From the NCBI GenBank assembly GCA_023079485.1, contig CM041092.1:15079127-15143126 (forward strand): DNA of 64,000 nt, read 5' to 3'. The first letter of the stretch is position 1. Each line of letters opens with the position of its first letter. Below are positions 1 to 11,699 of this stretch, piece by piece. The notes beneath the pieces are model-generated. The model did no database searches. It had not been told where the DNA came from and worked only from the letters and a program-made list of their open reading frames with translations. The translations under genes and the position numbers were made by a program. Origin of the DNA: Archilochus colubris. Taxonomy: Eukaryota; Chordata; Aves; Apodiformes; Trochilidae.

Positions 1-2642
1 CTGCAAAGAAATAACAGAAAAGACCAATATTGGGTGTCAGATTCGGAACAGAGAGGATAAACCCATAACAGATGTAAACAAACACCATGACAATACAGAA
101 AACAAAACAGATTTGATGGATCTTCCTCTAAAGGTGCTTCCAAACTAAAGGCCTTCTGAACTGCTTTGAGGGCTGTACCGTTTTAGGAATCATTCACTTG
201 CCATCAGGCATCTTTTTGACCCACACAAGTGGGATAGCCCCACCACTGGTGTGGGCAAGTCCTGTCTGTCCCTCAAGTTCCTACACTGCTCAGCCCTTTT
301 CTTGGTGCCCTTTAACCTCTCTATCCCTGAGAATTTGTTCTGTGCTTGTAGGTACTTTTTCTCATTCAGGATGCCCCTGTGAGGAAGGGTTGGTGAGTGA
401 AGGTCTTGTCATCCAGCACTGGGCCCCTTGGCATGAAAACACTGCCATGCTGTCATTATTTTGTGCACCTGATGTGATAGTCCTTACAGCCATTCTTTGC
501 TATGACCATTTACAAGGCCTGTTTTTAGTCCAAAACAAGCTTCCTTGAAATAAAATCATAATTTTCCAGCCTTCCTGTAGAAGCCAAAAGTATTTGAAGT
601 TGGACTGGACTGTCCTAAACACAGGGTGGGGAGGGAGTCAGTAGGTTGAGAACATTTTAATAATTAAAAGAAGAATGTGAAAGGAAGGATTAAATCTGGT
701 GGTTTATGTGTATTTATTGAGTCACTTTATAAGGTGCCTTTTGCAAAATATCTTGAGCGCTACACAAAAAACCACAAAGCAAAATATTTGAAAAATTTGG
801 ACATGAAGCCAGTGTGTCCCAGCATACAGCCAGGCAGCGGAGGAGAACCTGGCACTGGGAGTAGTTCTCTAATCACCAGGCACCAGCAGAAGGAGAACTG
901 TGTCTATAGGACAAGGTGAGCAATCAAGGGAAGGATCTGTTCCCTGTGGGCCAGCTGGCTGGGCCATTGTGGACAGCCTGGAGTACAGGATGGCTCAGGC
1001 CACCAGATCTCCTCCAGGCGAAGAGTGTTGAGATGAAAGACTTTTTCAGAGACAGGGTTACAGTGGCAAGCCAGGAGACCTGAAGGTGACCCACTGCAAG
1101 CCCAGCTGATGTTCAGTCCCCAGGACCAGAGCTGCCCAGGTGGAGACCACACTGGGGAGTGCAACCATTTCTCCTCCTGCACTGCTCCATCCCTGACACG
1201 GATGCCCCTGGACCAGTTTCAGGGAGAGGCCAATTAACATATCATTGCAGTAATTTCACCTGGCCACAGCAGAAGCCCAAATGTTTGTCATGGTCTCTGT
1301 TATGGCATTTTCTTGCTCACAGGTGAAGGTAAGCACAAGTGTTGTCTCTGGCACACTGCCACGCTGACAGCTTGTTCCTGAGAGACATCCTGAGCTCCCC
1401 CTTCCAGCTGCAGGGCCCTGCTCAGCCTTGCCAAGGGGCTGTGAGTGCTGCCCCAGGGTAACTGCCTCTCCAGAACCTCTGGGAAGTGTGTGGGACACAT
1501 ATATGGTGAGAAGCATTCTAAAGAAGGTTGTTAATGAGAGTGCCTTCCAGTCGCAGGTAGCTCTTGAATGGTTGAATGCTTTTGGACAGGTATGTGAAAA
1601 ATATTCTGTTGAGGGTTTAGCTGAATTAAAGAGCAGGTAAGGACCTGAGAAGAAAATTTACACCATTATGTACCTTCCTCAATCTCTTTTTTAGGGGTGG
1701 CAAGGAACTGAAAATGGGTAGAGCAGAAAAATGACCATGCCTATTGCTTCTGAGCCATACAAGGTACATTTCTTCACATGGTAGCGTAGCTAATTTCCTG
1801 ATGCAATAGTTTTGCTGAAAATAATTTACTACAATAAAAATGAAGGAACATCATGCCCAAGGGACAGTGATAAATCTGCTGTACACAAGGACATTTCTTC
1901 AGGGGGGTAAGCATGCCTGCAAGAGAAGGTTTCATTGCTGGAAATGCTGCTCACCAAAACGCAGGACTTAACAGGTAATTTTATAACATTTTCTTACAGT
2001 TCTAACTTGTGCATTATCTGCTGTGGCTCAGGCTGGGCATCATGAGTAAGATCAACAAAACATTGTGAGTAGGGTAGGCTTCATCATTTCCTTCCCTACA
2101 GTCAATCACTTGTGTCTCTTCCAATGAGCAGAAGATTTGAATACTTTAAAAAAGAAAGAAAACCAATTTGCATAACAACATATGTTGGCAGTAAGGCCCA
2201 AAAGAGGACTTCAGTTTGGTTTTAGCTCTTGATTTTGACTGGACCTCAATCATAACCCTTTGGTTGGCTTTGGACAATCTCTGTTGTGAAAAGAGTTTTG
2301 GTTAGAGGTACTTGGAGAGTGGTCAAGAGTCTTTCAGGTTGGTTTCTCAGTGGAAAGAAAACCACAGCAAAGAGTCAGGGATGTTCTAGTTGTTATCCAT
2401 TTTGCTGATGTATGATCTGCTTGTCTGTCTTAGTCTTTGAAAAGAGGTGATAATGGTAATTATGAAGCCTAAACATTCTGTTGGGATCCTGAGTGAGAAA
2501 CACAGGATGCAGCACCCACGTATGAGAAAGACAGCATCACATGGCCTTCTGTTGCATGGTTTTCAGGTATTATTTGGAGACCCTCCTTGCTTTGAGGATT
2601 TTACCAGCTAAAAGTAGAGCTGATTTACAGCCTGGGTTTGGG

Positions 2643-2669
2643 TTTTTTTTTCAGAAAAAAAAAAAAAAA
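2643..2669. repeat. T9 / A15 simple-sequence pair
   Basis: A run of nine T, then TCAG-like spacer, then about fifteen A. Low-complexity, possible small hairpin. Confidence 0.9.
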
Positions 2670-4107
2670 GGAGGAGAGGTACTTGTGTGAAAGATGTTAG
2701 ATGTTAGAAAAGGAGGTGATGATTGGCACAGATGCAAAGCATTGCTGGAGGAACTGGTTTGCATGCAGGAAAATTTGAGCTTGAACTTTCTCCTGCAGTT
2801 CAAGCCAACATCCTCTAACCCCTAGTCCTGAAAAATGTTCCTCCCCCTTGTTTTAAAAATACATTTGTTATGTCTAATGATTCTGGCCAGAGCAATGGTA
2901 CAGACTTTTATCTGCAGAGTTATGCAGGTCAGGGGTGTGGGGTGATGTGACTTGTGAGTGGCTTTAGCTGGCTTCCCTGAAGTCCTTGTGCAGTTACACC
3001 AGCGGAGCTGTTCTTTTCTGGGGACAGTTTGTTGTCATCCCAGGGGATGGTGACTTTGTCCCATTGTGAGGTACAGCCCTACTAGACCTTCTGGGTTCAT
3101 GCCAAACTGTGACAGCCACAAACTAGCCTTGGCATTTATGCTGGCAGTTCAAGAGTGGGTTGGAAAGTAGATACCCAGATCTCTGACCTGCTCAAATTCA
3201 TAGTCTGGGTATTTGTCCAGGACCAGAGCAGTGTCTCTGATCACCCAGAGCAGGTAAACCACATCTTGGCTGCAGGGCATGTATTTGTGTGTCAGTAAAA
3301 TGGCTATCAAACAAGCCCCATTTTGGGGACAAGCTCAGATAGAGCAGTCATGTCTCCTGTGAGCCCATGAGTCAGGTACAGAATGCAGCATGGACAGAAG
3401 CAGTGATGGAGAATGTTTGTCTGCAATGAGGCTGCAGCCAGACTGCCTCATCCCCAGATGGAGCATCTCAGCATCCAGCCCAGCTGCATACTGGTTCCCC
3501 TCAGGATCAGGCACACAACCACCTTTATTCTGACTGTTGGGTTCTGTAGGGGAGAGCAGAGGCCACTGTCATTCTGCCAGGTGTCTGGGATGAGCCATGG
3601 AGTATAACACCCTCTACCCAAGACATTCTGGACACAGGAGAAGTCAAGCTGCCTCAGAACACACCATCCCATCAGGTTCCTGGTTGTGCTCCACTGTCCT
3701 GACTGGGTAATTTGAAAGGACATTAGTGAAGGATTTGGCAGGTTGATCTGTCACAGATTTTCCCAGTTCCATCCAGTATGGCAAACTGGTTTACCAAGCC
3801 TGTCATGCTGTTCACTGAGTTCTTGCCCTTCTTCGAGTAATGACAGTTTATTGGCAAAATGTCAATGTGCATGTGGTGACACCCTTTGTCCTCATGTGGG
3901 AGGCTATTGTTATGATAGAGTGGGAACACCTCACTTTTTCAGAAGAAAAGCTGCTGTAGAGGGGAACTGTGGTGATTTTGCAAGCAGCAGTGTTTGGTAT
4001 AGGAAGCTGCATGGCTGAATTCCATCTCTGCCATACAGGGTGGCTTTTCCAGAGAATTTCCAACAAGGGAGAATCTGTAATGTATCCCAAGAAAGACTCT
4101 ACCTGTC

Positions 4108-4172
4108 TGTGAGGGTTTTTGTTTTTTGTTTCTTGTTTGGTTTTGTTTTTTGTTTTTGTTTTTGTTTTTTGT
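4108..4172. repeat. T-rich simple repeat with TTTTTG units
   Basis: The stretch alternates runs of four to six T with single G (TTTTTG-like). It gives Lys/Asn-rich and Gln-rich artificial reading frames on the reverse strand. Confidence 0.95.
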
Positions 4173-4537
4173 GAATAGTTTGTCAAGAAAAGCTGATGTT
4201 TTCTCATGGACCATGATTTAAACCTTGTGGGAGCTCATGTGCAGGCTGCTGGTGGTGTGCATGTATACATGGCTGGCTCCCATGCGGCTCCCTGCCCTGA
4301 CATGTCCTATGCAATTAAGAGATGCAGAAGCTATTTCCTAGGAGATTTTTTGTGTTTATGCTCTTCTGGGTTAGGCTAGTCCCAAAAAAGCCATTGGCCT
4401 GGGGGGTTGTTTCTGCAGTGGCAAGATGGCTGGAAGAGTTTGAAAGCTGGATGTCTTTTCATAGCACCTGCTCTGTTCCCATCTCCTCTTCATGGGGCAG
4501 GGCAGTTCTGCTTGGACAGAAGAATGTCAGTACCCTC

Positions 4538-5012
4538 CTGACCCTACTCTGCCCTAGTGAGGCCACATTTGGGGTGCTGTGTCTAATTCTGGGATGTTCG
4601 GTTTAAGAAAGACAAGAAACTACTGGATACAGTCCAACTGAGGACAATGAAGATGATAATGTCTCTGGAGCATCTCTTTTATGAGGCAAGGCTGAGAGAC
4701 CTGGCTCTGTTTAGCCTAAGAAGACTTAGAAGAGGATCTTATCAATGCTTATAAATATCTGCAAATTGGATGTCAAGAGGATGGGGCCAGAATCTTTTCA
4801 GGGGTCACAAGGATTGGGCAATGGGCACAAACTGGAATACAGGAAGTCCCATCTGAAAATGAAGAAAAACATCTTTACTTTGAGGGTGACACAGCACAGG
4901 AACAGGCTGCCCAGAGCAGCTGTGGAGTCTCCTCCTCTGGACATGCTAAAAATCCACCTGGATGTGATCCTGTGTAACCTGCTGTAGGTGAACCTGCTTT
5001 AGCAGTGGCAAG
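4538..5012 (+). mobile_element. CR1 LINE fragment, 5'- and 3'-truncated
   Basis: The order of CR1 blocks is clear: 'ctactctgccctagtgaggcc', 'gtcaagaggatggggccag', 'ggcaatgggcacaaactgg', 'aggaagtcccatctgaaaat', 'aacaggctgcccagagcag', 'ggatgtgatcctgtgtaac' and 'taggtgaacctgctttagcag'. These match the end of the CR1 reverse transcriptase frame and the start of its 3' UTR. The expected final 60 bp (a 'ttggactagatgatctcc' block and ATTCTGTG tail) are missing and are replaced by a poly-T run. Confidence 0.88.
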
Positions 5013-5028
5013 AGAATGACGTTTCAAC

Positions 5029-5052
5029 TTTTTTTTTTTTTTTTTTTTTTTA
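5029..5052. repeat. Poly-T tract (24 T)
   Basis: An uninterrupted run of T follows shortly after the broken 3' end of the CR1 fragment ending near 5012. Confidence 0.98.
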
Positions 5053-5164
5053 GCTCTCCCTCCATTACTTTCTGTATCTATTGCAGCTTCTAGCTTTCCG
5101 TCTCCTTGAAGTTCCAAGTGCATGCAACTCTGCAGAGATGCAGCCCTGGCTTGAGCCAGAGGTG

Positions 5165-5295
5165 ACTGACACGGGGGCTCTGGATGCCGGTGGGGCTACG
5201 CCGGGCTCCGGCATCCGGCAGAGGGCAAGCGAGCGCGGGAGCCATCCCGTCCCTGCGGCCGGTCCCTCCGGCACTGATCTCATCGGGCCGGAGCA
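5165..5295. promoter_or_regulatory. Isolated CpG-dense patch in the 5' flank
   Basis: I count about 15 CpG in 130 bp, while several kilobases on either side are CpG-poor. It includes an inverted GCCGG/CCGGC cluster near 5188-5220. No recognisable protein is encoded on either strand. It could be a small promoter or first exon of an unannotated non-coding RNA, an enhancer, or a GC-rich remnant; the sequence does not decide. Confidence 0.4.
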
Positions 5296-7104
5296 GCAAG
5301 TCCAGCACATCACCCAGGAAAGACCCTTTGGGATTGCTTTGAACTCTCAGCAGACAAAATCACCTTATCCCGCCCCTTTTTTTTTCCCCTCTTCACCTGG
5401 CTGAATCTTGCCTTTTCTTTTGGCCACTAACACCATATTTTATTCTTTGCTGCATAGGTGTCCTCACTGGTATCCTGTATTCAAACTTTTTGACAGTTTT
5501 CTAGCCTTACTAGCATGGCCAGATGCAAGATGTTTTTGGTTTGGTTTGATTTGGTTTTTGTTTTAGCCTGTGTTTGTGTACTGCTGTTTTGGGAGACATT
5601 TGACTCTTGTTCTTGGTCTACTTTGTAGCATAACTGCTCTGGGCTTGAAAGCTGATTCCCTGGAAGAGCTGCTGTTTCCCAGCCTGCCTGTGGGAAGCAA
5701 GGAGCAGTTCTGCCCAAGGTGTGTGCAAATATTGCCCAGCTTGTGTTTGCTGCTCCTTTACAGCTATAGCAAATTCACATTGCTGCTTGTCACTGTTCCA
5801 GCTGGCAGGTGTACAATCCTATGTGCTGCAGGACACAAGAATTTTCTTCAAGTTTCCCTCTTTCTGGGGATGTGCACTGTTCACCCTTAGACATGACTGA
5901 ACTTTAAGATTTAACCAATAAATTAAATTTTTTTAAAAATCAAGTTTGAAGTGAAACAGATATTTCTGTCTTTTTTTTTCTTTTCTTTTCTTTTCTTTTT
6001 TCTTTTTTTTTTTTTTTTTTTTTTCCTGGAGATGCTCTCTCTTTTTGTTCTCTGGACAAATTAGTGTGTGTGCATCATCAAAGTGATTTAAAATGTGGTT
6101 TAAATCTCAAAAGACGCTGTGGAAAACCAGCGCTTGTTGTTGAGCATTTGCTTCCTTTAAGAGGTCAGATTTGGGCTATACTTGCTGCAGGCTGGGGGAG
6201 CCAAAAGTGCTGCAGAAAGTCATGTACTCATTTCCTTTCGAATGCATGCAGTGCACAGGCTCCTGGTTCTCCTTGTCTCTTCAGAAAAATCCCAGTAAAT
6301 GTGCTCTGCTCCATTTCATAGCTGTTCTGGTAGGTAAAGGTAAGGTAAGGGCTCCTGACTGCTCCCCATACCCTCCTGTAACCACACTAGCAGTGCCAGC
6401 TAGGACAGTCACCCATGGGAGAGTCAGATGCTGGACGAGAAGGGTGGATCTGGCCAAAGCAAGAAAGTGGATTATCAGGCTCCAGCTAGCTGAATATCCT
6501 AAAAGCAAGAGTGGGGCTGGGCTCTGGGGAGGTAGATTTTGAGCCTTTGTTTTAGAGCTGGTGGGTGAGGGAGCAGAACCTGCTATTGCTGAAGGCTTGT
6601 CAGAAAACAGCCCTCTTTGGTGGGATGGGTTTCATCTGGAGTCTGCAAGAGACAATAAACAGGAAGTCCCACAATGACATTTTTATAGAGTTGCTCTGCA
6701 GAGTGGGGCTGTGTTTTAAATCCAGATTTAGTTTATTTGAGTGGGAGCATCCTTGGCTTTAATGTCTGCATGTTTTCAAAGCAATGTGTTAGAGTTTGGC
6801 TCATGTGGCTCTGATGTCCAGGCAAACCTGTGATCTGGATCCCTCCTGTTATCTTCCTAGAAGCCCATTGGGCTACATTTGTTCTCATGCTTTGAGACCT
6901 GAGCTGCAGTGTTTTTGCTAAAGGTTAGTTAGCAAGCTGTGTTCTGCACCAGCAATTACTTCATTTTAAAGTTTAAGCAACTTGGTACATCAGGCCAGAA
7001 AAAGATTCTTGGAAACAGACACAGAACTATAAAACTAAAATCATCCTCTCCTGCTGAGTGAGACACTAGAATCTTTAATAAAAGGTCTGGTTAATAACAG
7101 CATG
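5296..7104. other. Intergenic DNA, no gene recognised
   Basis: Ordinary non-coding sequence with one polypyrimidine tract (5968-6026). The open frames (up to 123 codons) have no family resemblance. Confidence 0.6.
5968..6026. repeat. Polypyrimidine (T-rich, TTTTC) tract
   Basis: About 59 bases are T with regularly spaced C (TTTTC repeats), followed by a pure T run of more than 20. Confidence 0.97.
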
Positions 7105-7425
7105 TGAGAGCAAGTGCTGAGGAGAGGCTGTGGGATGGGTTTATTCAACCTGGAGAAGAGAGGGCAAGAGCTAATTACTGTATTTTAGTCTCCAAAGGGA
7201 GGGTTCAGAGAGGATAGAGCAGGTGTTTCCTCCACGTGCTGCCACAAAATGACAAGAAGCTACAGGTTGTTGAAAATTCTGACCAGAAAAAAGGAAAAAA
7301 GTTCACAGGGAGAGTGGTTCAGCCCAGAGAGGCTATGGGTTCTCCGTCCCTTGAGATGTTCAAAATTAGACAGGACAAGGCCATCAACAGCCTTTTCTAG
7401 CTCTGAAGGGAACCTATGGAGTTCC
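7105..7425 (+). mobile_element. Old CR1 LINE fragment
   Basis: A diverged CR1 segment is recognised from 'tcaacctggagaagagaggg', 'gtctccaaagggagggttc', 'aggttgttgaaaattctgac', 'gggagagtggttcagccc', 'tgggttctccgtcccttgag' and 'acaggacaaggccatcaac'. Many small insertions and deletions mark it as old. The terminal CR1 tail is not visible, so the 3' edge is approximate. Confidence 0.75.
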
Positions 7426-10400
7426 CTGGCCCAGCCCTTTGTTTTGCATGGCATCTGTTTGGTTGTGATGGGGAGCTCCGAGAAGTATTGGTTTGTGGGG
7501 TCACCAGGTGACCTTCTCTTGGAGTGGAACGAATATACAGTTTTGGGCAGTAGTGGTCCATCCTTGTTACTTTTGTCAGGCATTTTTTTTTTGTCAGGGT
7601 GTCCATGTCAGTAAGGAAAGGGAGAGCTTGTTGCTCCAGCCCCTTCTGCATAATCGGAATCAGTGAGAGTCCAGCGGGGCAAGTCAGCAACAAGCAATGA
7701 TGCTTGGGCAGAAGGTCCCAGAAGAGGTCTTGCTTGTGGGCTGCATGACACTGCTTGTGTTCACAGACTGGTACATATAGACATGCTGAAGAAATGGAAA
7801 GATTTGCTGCTGTGGGAGTGTCCTGCAAGGGGAAACCCACCCTCCAGGCTGTCTGCTGTCTCAGCAGGGCTGCAACAGTGCAGAAGGGCTCGTGGCGTTA
7901 CCTTGGAATGAGATCATCCAGATCATCTCCTTCCACACCTGCCTTGACAGGTAGCATGCTTTAAAGCAAATGGCTAAATATTCTGAGTTGTAGCCCTGTA
8001 TTTTCAGCTGGCTTTTTGGTTAAGTTACCTGTAGAATGGCCATGGTACTCACCAGAGGTATTCATACACCTGTAGCTGCTAGCAGACCAGAACACTTCTG
8101 TACAGGGATGGTCCCTCAGTCTTTCTCCAGCACTCTTGCTGAGGAGGGCACAGGGGCTGTGTCTGTAGGCAGAAAGATAGGTCTTTGTCTTTACCACTGA
8201 GCAGGGATAGAGGTGGGACAGGGCTTGTCTGAGGGCAGGGGATCTGTGGGGTGAGGACCTGTTTCTGCAAGATGCTTTGTACCTTCAGCTCTTGGCTTTA
8301 TCCTTCTGTGTTGGCCACATCTCCAGAAATTACTCAGACCCAAGCAAGGTGCAGACAAAAGACCAGTGAAACAGTATTGGAGAAATTCTTGTTTTAGGAG
8401 TTGGTGGGGGATCAAAGGCAGCACAGCCACATACACTCCCTAGTCTTGGAGGAGCTCCTGTTCCTCTACATCCTGTTCCTCTACAGCCAGGAGAGCACAG
8501 GGGCCTGGGATCACCTTTGGGTTAGAGGTAAACATCAGTGCACCTTCAAATACTTCTTTTGCCTTAGGAAAGCTCTGTGCTCTGGGTTAAAATTTGAATG
8601 GTCTATCTTGTCTTCTGACAGCACAAGACTGTTCCCTGTATTTCTTCCAGCACTTATTTATTTGTCCCAAGAGACAAATAAAGTTACTTCCCTGAGGAGG
8701 CTTTGACACAGGCAACTAGAGACCAGCAGCTGGAGTCTTTTCGATACGTAGTCACTCCACACTTCCCTTCGTCCTGTTCCATCTAAGCACTTTCTGTGGA
8801 CTCGAGTAAGCAATCTCTGCTCCTCCTGGGGCTGCAGCCCCTTTCCACTCCATTCCTGCATGCAATGTTGTTACTCAAAGCAGTGTCTCAGCATGGTTCC
8901 CAGGAAAGAGCTGTTTTCTCTCCTGAGTAGGTTCTCCAAAATGTTATTACTTTTCCAACAGCAAATACAAAGCAAGTGGAAATGTTGGCTGATGCTGCTA
9001 ATAAAATTCTTAAGTATCTACATGTGCTTTGAAATGCTTTCATCCTACTGCCCTGCTCAAGGGATACCAGACAAAAGGTAAACCCAGGAAAGCCTGTCAA
9101 TGTAAATGTAAAGAGATCTTCGGGTTCTCTTATTTTTCAGGAGGCTCCTGACCATTTCCTATCCCTTGTGTCTCATGAGTCTGGAAGGCTGTTCCAAGGA
9201 GCCTGACCTTCTAGCATTTTGGGCTTGCTGAAACAAAGGAGATTGTGAGTATAACTTTTATCTGGGGGTCTAAATAGCCACGGAAACCAAGGAGCATGTC
9301 AGGAGCCTTGACAGATGTAAGCAACATGGTAGCTCCTATGTTCAGGCTTGAGTTTATGGGAACACTCCTACCACTGAAGCAAAATCATGGTTGAGTGGCC
9401 TGGAGAGGGAAGGTCTCTAAAGCCAGAGGAGCAAGGTAAGGAGCTGTTGGTGGCTGTTGGCCACCAAACCCAGAGAACATTAATCCCTATTCCCTATAGG
9501 TTAAGACTGTGATTTTGTGATGTCTGAAAAAGTGCTGGAGTTTCAGGGTCTTTGCACAGATATCGCTCTCTGCTGATATAAGGACTACAGCTGTAATACA
9601 GAAGCTGTGGGTAGTACCAGGTCCTTTAATCCTTTAAGGCCCACTTCAAACAGAGATTTGTTTAAAATATAAATATTGGTCCAAAGATGTGCTGCTACCT
9701 TAGACTGGCATAAAGGCTCTTTCTTCCCCTCCCTCAGCCACATCTTCTTCCTCACCAGGTCCTCTAGCAACAGCAATTAATGCTGGTACCTGCTGAAGTC
9801 AAGGACAATCGCTACACAGATCCCCCCTGTCCTTATTTTATCATCTTTATAAGCCAGGTCACTGTCCTTGACCAACCTATGTCAATATTTAACAATTTTT
9901 GTATCATGTCCTCTCTGTCAGCTGCTTGGTTTCAAACAGCTTTGAATACCTGAGATTAATGAAGGTATCTCTAAAGGATGCTGATGGATGAGTAAGTAGC
10001 TTGGCTACTGGGGTGTCCAAACCCACAAGCCTCTGCTATATATGGCAACTGTGGACCAGATAAACTCACAGCACCCTGTTTCACTCCCGTGCACCTTTGC
10101 TGAAGAGTGGCAGTGGCTGGGAGATGAGTAGATACAAAGTATCTGGCCCCTGAGCCTGAAAACCACCACTGCTTTATGCCTTCCAGCTAATGGGTGGTTT
10201 TAGCTCTGCTAATCTCTAATCAGCGCTGGAGAAACCTAAACAAACTAGCTTGGACCACTCCAAAGCATACATAATTACTGGATCAGGCTGATAATGCCCT
10301 TAGGGTTGCTCTAAAAACATCTCAGATAGGGTAAATATAAAGAAAGTGGCCTATAATTGACCCTTCTGCTGACATCTGAACTCTGTCTGGGCTGATGCAC

Positions 10401-11465
10401 CTGGGGAAAACAATTTGAGGATTGGGAGAGGAGCCTGGGGCACCAGGCAGGTTCAGACCTACCTCTCAGTGTGACCTGTGGAGCAGCAGAGCTAAGGGCT
10501 TGGAGATCAGAGCTGGAGGAGCTTGTGGGGGACCTGTGCTCACCAGAGCTGACCAAGCTCCAGAGAACAAGCGCTGAGGGAAGAATGAAACATGCTGGAT
10601 GAGTTTTGGTGGGAGGTGTAACCGCAGGGCAAACAAAAGTGAGTCACAAGGAGGGCAGGGACAGGCAGAGGGTGTGCTGGGGAGAGGGGCAACACCCCAG
10701 AGCTGGTGCAGCTCTGTCCTTGCCTCTTACAGGAGTGCTCAGAGCTGCTCATTCCTCCAAGTAAGCAAACATGAGCTTCATTTCATATGAGAACCGTTCC
10801 TGCTTACATGGTCAACCACTTCTTCTAACTGAGCCTGGTGGGGGGCCAAAAATATGGTCTGGCACCACATGAAACTTTGCTCCCTCCTGCATGTCCTGGC
10901 AGCACAGGTAAGGTTTGTGGCAAACCCCTGGGCACCTAACCCTCAGGAGGAAGAAGAGGTGATGCTGGCAACTTAGTTCTGGGCCATTCTTTTTATTTTC
11001 TTGAAAGGTTGCCATTTTCAGCCTGATTGCCTTGGGAAGCAGCCAGCACTGTATGCAGGCTGGATCAGGTGGGTCTTGCAGTGCTCATCCCTGCAGCACC
11101 CTGCTCAGCTTACTCCCACCACCCAGTTTTGGTGAGTGAAGCTGCTGAACTGGAGTTTCTGGAGGCAGGCTAAGTTTTACCCTTCCTGCTTTTGTGGCAG
11201 GGAGGCAAGATCTTCTTCTGTCCCCACAAGTGCTTGACCATGACCTGGGTTGGGTATGTTTCCCTGCCACCCTCCAGTGAGGGACAGGGGCAAGGTGGGG
11301 CAGATCCCTTGCTGTCACCCCTTGATGTGCTTTGCTGTGAGTCAGTGGCAATTCTCAGGTCCCAGCCCCTTGGCAAACCTTTACTCATGGCTGAAGCTTG
11401 GCAAATCTCCAGGGAGAAAATAAGATGCTGGCCACTGAATACTGGCATCAGGCTCAGCACACAAC
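7426..11465. other. Intergenic DNA, no gene recognised
   Basis: No exon, RNA gene or clear transposon is recognised. A short direct duplication (CTGTTCCTCTACA.C) occurs at 8458-8487 and an inverted repeat at 8657-8682. The longest frame, 147 codons on the reverse strand near 7.4-7.8 kb, overlaps other frames and shows no domain. Confidence 0.6.
8657..8682. other. Perfect 10-bp stem, 6-nt loop inverted repeat
   Basis: TTTATTTGTC at 8657-8666 and GACAAATAAA at 8673-8682 are exact reverse complements around CCAAGA. No T-tract and no transcription unit are evident beside it, so it is recorded as a structural curiosity and not as a terminator. Confidence 0.6.
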
Positions 11466-11600
11466 CTTGCAGCCTTTCTCCTTGCAGCCTTTCTCCTTGC
11501 AGCCTTTCTCCTTGCAGCCTTTCTCCTTGCAGCCTTTCTCCTTGCAGCCTTTCTCCTTGCAGCCTTTCTCCTTGCTGCCTTCCTCCTTGCTGCCTTCCCT
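11466..11600. repeat. Minisatellite, 15-bp unit, about 9 copies
   Basis: The unit CTTGCAGCCTTTCTC is repeated seven times without change (11466-11570), followed by two diverged copies reading CTTGCTGCCTTCCTC and CTTGCTGCCTTCCCT. Because 15 is divisible by three, all frames stay open, giving artificial proteins with a five-residue repeat on both strands (for example LQPFS). This is a copy-number-variable locus, not a gene. Confidence 0.97.
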
Positions 11601-11699
11601 TCCTCCTCACCTGCCCCTCAGCATGCCAGCTCTGGGACATGGGCAGCTTTTTCCGCCACTCACCGTAAAGCACTTCATGTCAGCCTATTGAAAAGGAGG

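Larger units (their letters stand above)
1..4537. other. 5' flanking intergenic DNA, no gene recognised
   Basis: There are only short chance open frames on both strands (largest about 119 codons, over the T-rich repeat). I looked for ribosomal protein L37a, which lies next to IGFBP2 in other vertebrates, and did not find it here. Simple repeats at 2643-2669 and 4108-4172 are listed separately. Confidence 0.6.

Noticed and set aside
198..548. Possible retroviral or transposon protein at the window start
   Set aside because: The 116-codon frame shows no reverse transcriptase, integrase or protease motif, and no LTR boundaries are visible.
4745..4987. 80-codon frame as a gene
   Set aside because: It lies wholly inside a CR1 fragment and is a remnant of the end of its reverse transcriptase frame.
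8657..8682. Hairpin as a transcription terminator
   Set aside because: Intrinsic terminators of this type are a bacterial feature, and there is no adjacent transcription unit.
11466..11600. CRISPR-like array
   Set aside because: The units are contiguous without unique spacers, and the genome is a vertebrate one.
11170..11691. Three long frames with a pentapeptide repeat (LQPFS or GERLQ type)
   Set aside because: They are by-products of the 15-bp minisatellite; all frames stay open because the unit is divisible by three.
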